A stretch of DNA of 11,509 nucleotides from Clostridia bacterium. GTDB taxonomy: Bacteria > Bacillota > Clostridia > Christensenellales > DTU072. Under the pieces are notes generated by a model. The model saw only the letters and a list, made by a program, of their open reading frames with translations, was not told the origin of the DNA and made no database searches. This document shows, in pieces, positions 7,059 to 11,509 of this stretch. Made by a program: the position numbers and the translations under genes. The stretch covers positions 1 through 11,509 of the forward strand of contig JAQVME010000022.1 of assembly GCA_028703745.1 (NCBI GenBank), in the 5' to 3' direction. The stretch's first letter is position 1, and each line of letters begins with the position of its first letter.

Positions 7059-7757
7059 ATGAGAATTTTCGCTATCAGTGATTTGCACTTATCCTTTTCT
7101 ACCGACAAGCCCATGGATATTTTCGGCGCGGCTTGGGAGGGTCATTTCACCCAAATAAAAGAGGACTGGCAAAGCAGAGTCTCTCAAGACGACGTAGTGC
7201 TAATAGCAGGCGATATATCTTGGGCGATGAGCCTTGCCGACGCAAAAAAAGACCTCGATGAGCTAGGCAAGCTCAACGGTAATATATTCCTCATCCGCGG
7301 CAACCACGATTACTGGTGGAACGGCTATTCGAAGGTAAAGAGTATTCTTCCCGACAATGTATTCTGTATCCAAAACAACGCAGTAAAGCACGGCGCATTT
7401 GTCATTTGCGGAACACGTGGTTGGACGGTGCCGGAGAGGGCGGACGATGCCGAAGACAAATACGTCAATAGGGAATTGCTGCGCTTAGATATGAGTCTGA
7501 AAGAAGCAAAAAGACTTGCTACTGACGGAGAAAAAATAATCCTGATGATGCATTATCCGCCGTTCAATTCAAAATTTGAGGATTCGGTGTTTACCGATTT
7601 GATTGCTTCTTACGGCATTACCACCGTCGTTTACGGGCATTTGCACGGCGAAAATATACGTTTCAAACTGAAGGTGAACAAGGGTGTGACTGATTACTAT
7701 TTGACCTCTTGCGACCTTCTCAAGAACAAATTATTGGAACTTACCGACCTTTTATAA
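7059..7757 (+). CDS. Calcineurin-like metallophosphoesterase (COG1768 type)
   Basis: 232 residues. The two-metal active site is complete: Asp8 and His10 in SDLHLS, Asp52 in GDISWAM, Asn82 and His83 in RGNHDYWW, His165 in MHYPP, and His194 and His196 in GHLHG. The sequence around DKPMDIFG, GDISWAM and GNHDYWW matches the COG1768 predicted phosphohydrolases, whose natural substrate is unknown to me. I chose ATG 7059 because family members begin MRIFAISDLHLS. An upstream in-frame ATG at 7011 would add 16 unrelated residues, lacks a ribosome site and lies upstream of the predicted promoter. A cytoplasmic enzyme is expected, as there is no signal peptide. It appears to be a single-gene transcript between the terminator at 6937-6968 and the mraZ regulatory region. 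Confidence 0.93.
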   Translation: MRIFAISDLHLSFSTDKPMDIFGAAWEGHFTQIKEDWQSRVSQDDVVLIAGDISWAMSLADAKKDLDELGKLNGNIFLIRGNHDYWWNGYSKVKSILPDNVFCIQNNAVKHGAFVICGTRGWTVPERADDAEDKYVNRELLRLDMSLKEAKRLATDGEKIILMMHYPPFNSKFEDSVFTDLIASYGITTVVYGHLHGENIRFKLKVNKGVTDYYLTSCDLLKNKLLELTDLL

Positions 7758-7825
7758 CTCAGTTCAATATTTTTAGGGAATAATATCCACTTATGTTTTG
7801 CAAAAAAACGCGAAATATATATTAG

Positions 7826-7858
7826 TTTTGTCGGAATTATTTTAATTTAAGGACAAAA
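7826..7858. repeat. 7-bp inverted repeat in the AT-rich region before mraZ
   Basis: TTTTGTC (7826-7832) and GACAAAA (7852-7858) are perfect inverted repeats 19 nt apart in a very AT-rich stretch. They could form a weak hairpin for the end of the phosphoesterase transcript, but no T-tract follows directly. It may be chance. Confidence 0.3.
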
Positions 7859-7881
7859 ATATAACAATATTCGATATTTCA

Positions 7882-7893
7882 GAAATTAATTTC
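7882..7893. repeat. 12-bp perfect palindrome upstream of the mraZ promoter
   Basis: GAAATTAATTTC equals its own reverse complement. It is flanked by direct repeats ATATTTCA at 7874-7881 and 7897-7904. It lies about 30 bp upstream of the mraZ -35, a possible activator or repressor position. The low GC content makes chance palindromes more likely here. Confidence 0.35.
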
Positions 7894-7916
7894 AAAATAT
7901 TTCAATAAACTTTAAA

Positions 7917-7933
7917 AAAGTGGTTGAAAGTGG
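7917..7933 (+). promoter_or_regulatory. MraZ operator: two AAAGTGG boxes
   Basis: AAAGTGG occurs at 7917-7923 and 7927-7933, separated by 3 nt, a 10-bp period that places both on one face of the helix. This matches the AAAGTG(T/G)-N3 repeat known as the MraZ site in mollicutes. A third box in register (7937-7943) is not conserved. The boxes flank and overlap the -35 of the mraZ promoter, so MraZ probably controls its own operon. Confidence 0.75.
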
Positions 7934-7952
7934 AAAATATATGTGCTATGAT
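7924..7952 (+). promoter_or_regulatory. Promoter of the mraZ-rsmH division operon
   Basis: TTGAAA (7924-7929), 17 nt, TATGAT (7947-7952), with a TGC extended -10 (7944-7946). The start would be near 7958-7959, leaving about 14 nt that hold the AAAGGAG ribosome site (7961-7967). The -35 sits between and over the two MraZ boxes. Confidence 0.75.
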
Positions 7953-7972
7953 TGTACCATAAAGGAGAATAT

Positions 7973-8404
7973 ATGTTTTTCGGTACACACAGCTTGTCGC
8001 TTGACGACAAAAACAGAATGCGGTTACCCGCAAAATTCAGAGCCAAGATAGGCAATGATTTTGTGCTGTGCCTGGGAACGGACGGTTGCCTCTTCGTCAT
8101 GAGCGAACAGGAGTTTGAAACCTTTATTAGCAAAATAGACTCGGTGCCGCTTTCTTCCCGCGAAAAGCAGAACGCTATAAGAGCAATTACCAGCCGCGTA
8201 TATATCCCCGAGGAGGATGCGCAGGGCAGGTTCGTACTTCCCGCCGAGCTGAAAAAAGCCGCCGGCATAAACAAAAGGGTGGTATTTATGGGCGTACGCA
8301 GCCGTATAGAAATCTGGAGTGGCGAGAGCTATGACGACAGATTCGGCAAAGAGCTTACAAGCATAGACAGCGCAGTTGACGCGCTGAAAGAATTTGGGTT
8401 CTGA
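7973..8404 (+). CDS. mraZ: MraZ, transcriptional regulator of the division operon
   Basis: 143 residues, the standard length. MraZ is an AbrB-fold DNA-binding ring protein encoded first in dcw clusters, and it binds repeats in its own promoter. Each half of the duplicated fold shows the family signature. In the N-terminal half, SLDDKNRMRLPAKFR sits at about 9-23; in the C-terminal half, DAQGRFVLPAELKKAAGI sits at about 82-99. VVFMGVRSRIEIWS follows, as usual. The start is ATG 7973, 5 nt after AAAGGAG; a TTG 21 nt upstream (7952) lies in the predicted -10 element and is not a plausible start. The stop TGA (8402-8404) is one base from the rsmH start. Confidence 0.97.
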   Translation: MFFGTHSLSLDDKNRMRLPAKFRAKIGNDFVLCLGTDGCLFVMSEQEFETFISKIDSVPLSSREKQNAIRAITSRVYIPEEDAQGRFVLPAELKKAAGINKRVVFMGVRSRIEIWSGESYDDRFGKELTSIDSAVDALKEFGF

Positions 8405-8405
8405 T

Positions 8406-9335
8406 ATGGAATACACACATGTACCCGTACTATACAATGAGGCATTGGAAGGACTCAACATAAAGCCGGACGGGATATACTTTGACGGTACTCTGGGCGG
8501 CGGCGGACACTCAAGAGGCATCCTCGAAAGGCTGAACGGCGGCAGGCTTATCGCCACCGACAAGGATGAAGACGCAATATCAAATGCCGAGCGAACTTTA
8601 TCACAATACGCGGACAAGCTTACTCTGATAAAGGACGACTACAAAAATATCTTGCCCCGTCTTAGGGAAATAGGCATAAACGGTCTGGACGGCATACTAC
8701 TCGATTTGGGTGTCAGTTCACATCAGATTGATACCCCGGAAAGAGGTTTCTCTTACATGAAGGACGCTCCGCTGGATATGCGGATGGATGCAAATCAGAG
8801 CCTCAGCGCATACGAAGTCATAAATGGCTATAAGGAAGAAAACCTCGCCAACGTCATATTTGAATACGGCGAAGAAAGGTTTTCGCGGAAGATAGCCAGA
8901 AGAATAATTGAACGCAGGGCAGTCAAGCCCATAGAAACTACGCTCGAGCTGGCAAAGATAGTAGAAGGTTGTTATCCGCCCAAGGACAGGTTCAAATTCG
9001 GCAATCCGGCAAAAAGAACCTTCCAGGCTATACGAATTGAGGTCAACGGAGAGCTTAAAGGGCTTGCGGAATTTGTTAGCGACGTCGCGTTATTCCTTAA
9101 TAAAGGAGGACGAATGTGCGTCATAACGTTCCACTCCCTCGAGGACAGGATAGTCAAACATACGTTCAGAGAATTAGAAAAGGATTGCATATGCGACAAG
9201 AGAATGCCGATATGTACCTGCAATAAAAGAAAAGAAATAGATATAATAACAAAAAAACCCATTTGCGGCAGCATCGAGGCCGACAAAAACAAGAGATCTG
9301 AGAGCGCAAAGCTCCGCATAATAGAAAGGATATAA
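8406..9335 (+). CDS. rsmH: RsmH, 16S rRNA m4C1402 methyltransferase
   Basis: 309 residues. RsmH uses S-adenosylmethionine to methylate N4 of C1402 in the ribosomal P site (older name MraW). Visible motifs are MEYTHVPVLYNEAL at the N-terminus, the SAM-binding DGTLGGGGHS (27-36), ATDKD (50-54), LLDLGVSS (98-105), DAPLDMRMD (120-128), YGEERFS (154-160), FQAIRIEVN (206-214) and ITFHSLEDR (240-248). A CxC-x6-CxC cluster (C261, C263, C270, C272) is seen in many Firmicutes homologues and may bind metal. I chose ATG 8406 because it fits the family N-terminus. It has no good ribosome site but lies 1 nt after the mraZ stop, so translation is probably by stop-restart coupling. Confidence 0.97.
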   Translation: MEYTHVPVLYNEALEGLNIKPDGIYFDGTLGGGGHSRGILERLNGGRLIATDKDEDAISNAERTLSQYADKLTLIKDDYKNILPRLREIGINGLDGILLDLGVSSHQIDTPERGFSYMKDAPLDMRMDANQSLSAYEVINGYKEENLANVIFEYGEERFSRKIARRIIERRAVKPIETTLELAKIVEGCYPPKDRFKFGNPAKRTFQAIRIEVNGELKGLAEFVSDVALFLNKGGRMCVITFHSLEDRIVKHTFRELEKDCICDKRMPICTCNKRKEIDIITKKPICGSIEADKNKRSESAKLRIIERI

Positions 9336-9347
9336 AAGGAGGCGGCT

Positions 9348-9911
9348 ATGGTAAGCTACAATAATTTCGAATCTAAAGAAATCTTTGGAGATTTGACGAA
9401 TTATGATATTTTTATGATGAATAAAAATAAGAAAAGCGCAGAGTCACGGCTTTTTGACAAGAAATACGATAAGCCCGTAAAAATTTCTTATGAAGATTAT
9501 CAAAAGAAAATGGCAACTCCTGCGGGCAAGTACGATTATAAAGAATATCTGATGGAGCAGCTCGACAGAAAGTCCCCCGACAAAATACTTTCAGAAGAGG
9601 AATTCAAATCGCAAACAGCATCAGACGAAAAAAACTCCGGCAAAAAAGCGTCGTTGCTTGAAAGAGCGGTGAAAAAGGTTTTCGGAGGCGCGCAGTTGAG
9701 AAAAGGCGCAAAAATATTTATTGCCTGTTATGTTCTTATTGTTATGGCTGTAGCATCTATTTTAATAGTGATGAATACGGTCCGCCCCCAAAAATTTGCC
9801 GACGCCGGAACGGGCGTTGTAGAGCAAACCTCGGTTCAGCCGATGACGCTCGAGGAAGACGGCAAAGAAAATAATTGGTTTGACAGGCTGTGTGACTCGC
9901 TAAAAAATTAA
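9348..9911 (+). CDS. Single-pass membrane protein in the ftsL position
   Basis: 187 residues. A long charged cytoplasmic part (about 1-121) is rich in Lys, Asp and Tyr and begins YNNFESKEIFGDLTNYDIF. One membrane helix follows at about 123-143, preceded by basic residues (LRKGAK) that predict the N-terminus inside. Only about 44 residues lie outside, ending WFDRLCDSLKN. Its place between rsmH and a class B PBP gene is where ftsL normally is, and FtsL is also a bitopic protein. FtsL, however, usually has a short cytoplasmic tail and an extracytoplasmic coiled coil, and I see no heptad pattern here. It is either a very divergent FtsL or a different divisome partner. The start ATG 9348 follows AAAGGAGG (9335-9342) by 5 nt and rsmH by 12 nt. 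The stop is 9909-9911. Confidence 0.85.
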   Translation: MVSYNNFESKEIFGDLTNYDIFMMNKNKKSAESRLFDKKYDKPVKISYEDYQKKMATPAGKYDYKEYLMEQLDRKSPDKILSEEEFKSQTASDEKNSGKKASLLERAVKKVFGGAQLRKGAKIFIACYVLIVMAVASILIVMNTVRPQKFADAGTGVVEQTSVQPMTLEEDGKENNWFDRLCDSLKN

Positions 9912-9929
9912 AGGAGCCATAGAGCCATA
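9910..9929 (+). promoter_or_regulatory. PBP ribosome binding site and 8-bp tandem duplication
   Basis: AAAGGAG (9910-9916) is a full Shine-Dalgarno sequence overlapping the preceding stop. GAGCCATA is duplicated in tandem (9914-9921 and 9922-9929). The second copy places an in-frame ATA at 9927, 10 nt after the site. Confidence 0.6.
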
Positions 9930-11509
9930 AAATTCACTCATTACAGACAAAGGAAGAGGTTACTAGCAATATTGATGCTTGTAACCTTTTTGTTTGCCGC
10001 AATTATTTCAAAGCTTGTATATATTCAAGTTGTCAGCAGCAAGGAGTTGCAGGCAAAAGCTCTTGACCAGTGGACGAGAGATATACCCGTATTCGGCGAA
10101 AGAGGCGACATATTTGACAGAAACGGCACGATGCTTGCAGATACCAACACTATTTATACCGTGTATGTCCGCCCCGTTTCTGTAAAAGACAAGTACGCCG
10201 CGGCAACGGTGCTTTCAAGAGTGCTGGGTGTCAACGCAGAAAAGCTGTACGTCAAAATGATGTCGAAGGTCAGCGAAATAACCGTGGCAAAAAAAGTAAC
10301 CAAAAGCCAAATGGCGGATATCATTGCCGCCGGAAACGTCACAGGGGTGTATTTTTCGCCGAATATTGTACGCAATTATCCCTACGGGGATTTTCTTACA
10401 CAGCTGATGGGCTTCACAAATATCGACGGACAAGGGCAGTCGGGAGTCGAGGCGTATTATAATAGTTACTTGCAAGGCAAGAACGGCTATATACTGACGG
10501 ATACCGACCTTGTGGGCAGAGAACTAGATTCAAACGTTACAAAATATATCAGCGGTTCAAAGGGCGGTAGCTTGTACCTTACTATTGACTATAACATACA
10601 GAGTTTCGTCGAAAACGCCGTGACATCGGCGTATGCAAAATACAATTCGCTGAGCGCTAGCTGTATCGTAATGAACGCAAAGACCGGAGAGATACTGGCT
10701 ATGTCGCAACGGCCGTCCTTCGACCTTAACAACGTGCCCAGAGACAATATAATAGAACTATTCGGAAATTCAAAAAGCCTGATGGTCAGCAACGTATACG
10801 AGCCGGGCTCGACCTTTAAGATTTTAACCACGGCGATTGGGCTTGATAACGGTGTGATTGATAGGGATTATCACCTATTCTGTCCCGGTTACCGCATCAT
10901 AGACGGACAGCGTATAAAGTGTTGGAAAAGGACGGGACACGGCTCAGAAAGCTTCGACGAGGGTGTGCAAAACTCTTGCAACTGCCTTTTTATGGACATA
11001 GCGCTGAAGCTGGGTGTCGAGAAGTTCTATGACGGTATCGAGAGCTTCGGGCTTAACGTCAAGACGGGAATCGATATGAGCGGCGAGGCTTCGGGTCTGG
11101 TGCTTCCTGAGAGTCGGGTTAAGGTAGTGGATTTGGCAAGAATGGGCTTTGGACAGGCGATTGCCGTCACTCCGATAGAATTATTGACGGCTTCGGCGGC
11201 GGTAATAAACGGCGGACAGTTGGTGACACCGTATGTGCTCGACCGTGTGGAACTCAACGGCAAAACTATAACGCGGAATTATCCTAACGTTAGAAATAAC
11301 GTAATCAAGCAAAGCACTTCGCAAACCATGCGTGAGGTGCTTGAAAAGGTAGTCACCCAGGGCAGCGGCAGATACGCCGGCGTCAACGGTTATAGAATAG
11401 GAGGAAAGACGGGCACAGCGCAAAAATATGCAAACGGAGTAATAGCGCAAGGCAAGTACCTGTCGACGTTTATCGGCTTTGCGCCGGCAGACGATCCGGA
11501 GTATATCGC
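9927..11509 (+). CDS. ftsI: Class B penicillin-binding protein (FtsI/PBP2B or SpoVD type), cut by window end
   Basis: The transpeptidase cross-links septal or spore-cortex peptidoglycan outside the membrane. Numbered from ATA 9927: basic tail (YRQRKR), membrane anchor about 13-31, dimerisation-domain signature RGDIFDRNG (59-67), active-site SxxK with Ser295 and Lys298 (PGSTFK), SCN at 350-352, and KTGT at 494-497. All three catalytic motifs are intact. The first 527 residues are present; the C-terminus, and any PASTA domain, lies beyond the window. The frame is open from the TAA at 9909 but has no ATG, GTG or TTG before the anchor. The first such codons are TTG 9972 and ATG 9975, inside the anchor, and would remove its basic flank. 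ATA 9927 fits the ribosome site and gives IKFTHYRQRKRLL, so it is my best guess. The position suggests FtsI, but SpoVD cannot be excluded. Confidence 0.9.
   Translation, partial: MKFTHYRQRKRLLAILMLVTFLFAAIISKLVYIQVVSSKELQAKALDQWTRDIPVFGERGDIFDRNGTMLADTNTIYTVYVRPVSVKDKYAAATVLSRVLGVNAEKLYVKMMSKVSEITVAKKVTKSQMADIIAAGNVTGVYFSPNIVRNYPYGDFLTQLMGFTNIDGQGQSGVEAYYNSYLQGKNGYILTDTDLVGRELDSNVTKYISGSKGGSLYLTIDYNIQSFVENAVTSAYAKYNSLSASCIVMNAKTGEILAMSQRPSFDLNNVPRDNIIELFGNSKSLMVSNVYEPGSTFKILTTAIGLDNGVIDRDYHLFCPGYRIIDGQRIKCWKRTGHGSESFDEGVQNSCNCLFMDIALKLGVEKFYDGIESFGLNVKTGIDMSGEASGLVLPESRVKVVDLARMGFGQAIAVTPIELLTASAAVINGGQLVTPYVLDRVELNGKTITRNYPNVRNNVIKQSTSQTMREVLEKVVTQGSGRYAGVNGYRIGGKTGTAQKYANGVIAQGKYLSTFIGFAPADDPEYI

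Noticed and set aside
8024..8617. Long antisense reading frame over mraZ and rsmH
   Set aside because: Both sense genes are complete and conserved here; the antisense frame shows no domain.
9909..9929. Stop-codon read-through fusing the FtsL-position protein to the PBP
   Set aside because: The two frames are in register across TAA 9909-9911, but a complete ribosome site follows the stop and each protein has its own membrane anchor, so separate initiation is more likely.

Overview
The window is a stretch of chromosomal housekeeping DNA from an anaerobic Gram-positive bacterium, most likely an uncultured member of the Clostridia. This is inferred from the strong AGGAGG-type ribosome binding sites, the UUG and GUG starts, the Firmicutes-type RsmH and DnaB sequences, and the tig-clpP-clpX-engB and mraZ-rsmH-(ftsL position)-PBP gene orders. 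All credible genes are on the + strand. I see no tRNA, rRNA, CRISPR array, insertion sequence or phage gene.

Layout. (1) 24-2202: an unrecognised exported, C-terminally anchored protein whose last codons overlap the start of the replicative helicase gene dnaB. (2) 2203-2362: a promoter region with a clear extended -10 promoter. (3) 2363-5509: a protein-quality operon with trigger factor (tig), the ClpP protease and the ClpX unfoldase packed 3-18 nt apart. A terminator-like hairpin follows, then the ribosome-assembly GTPase EngB (5616-6203). (4) 6281-6904: a single gene with its own promoter and a strong terminator, encoding a cysteine-rich, probably all-beta protein of unknown function. (5) 7059-7757: a COG1768-type metallophosphoesterase that appears to be translated from a leaderless mRNA. 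(6) 7758-7972: an AT-rich regulatory region ending in two MraZ-box-like repeats that overlap a strong promoter. (7) 7973 to the end: the start of the division and cell-wall (dcw) cluster, with mraZ, rsmH, a single-pass membrane protein where ftsL should be, and a class B penicillin-binding protein (PBP) cut off by the window end.

How the genes work together. The tig-clp block handles nascent-chain folding and regulated proteolysis, and EngB supports 50S ribosome assembly. The dcw block couples transcriptional control (MraZ), 16S rRNA methylation (RsmH) and septal peptidoglycan synthesis.

Most of the window is ordinary. The parts that deserve attention are: the cysteine-rich protein, whose promoter also fits a late-sporulation sigma-K pattern; the FtsL-position protein with a long cytoplasmic domain and no visible coiled coil; the PBP gene, which has no usual start codon before its membrane anchor and whose best start is AUA, next to an 8-bp tandem duplication; the MraZ operator; and the leaderless phosphoesterase gene. 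I found no convincing new multi-gene system.
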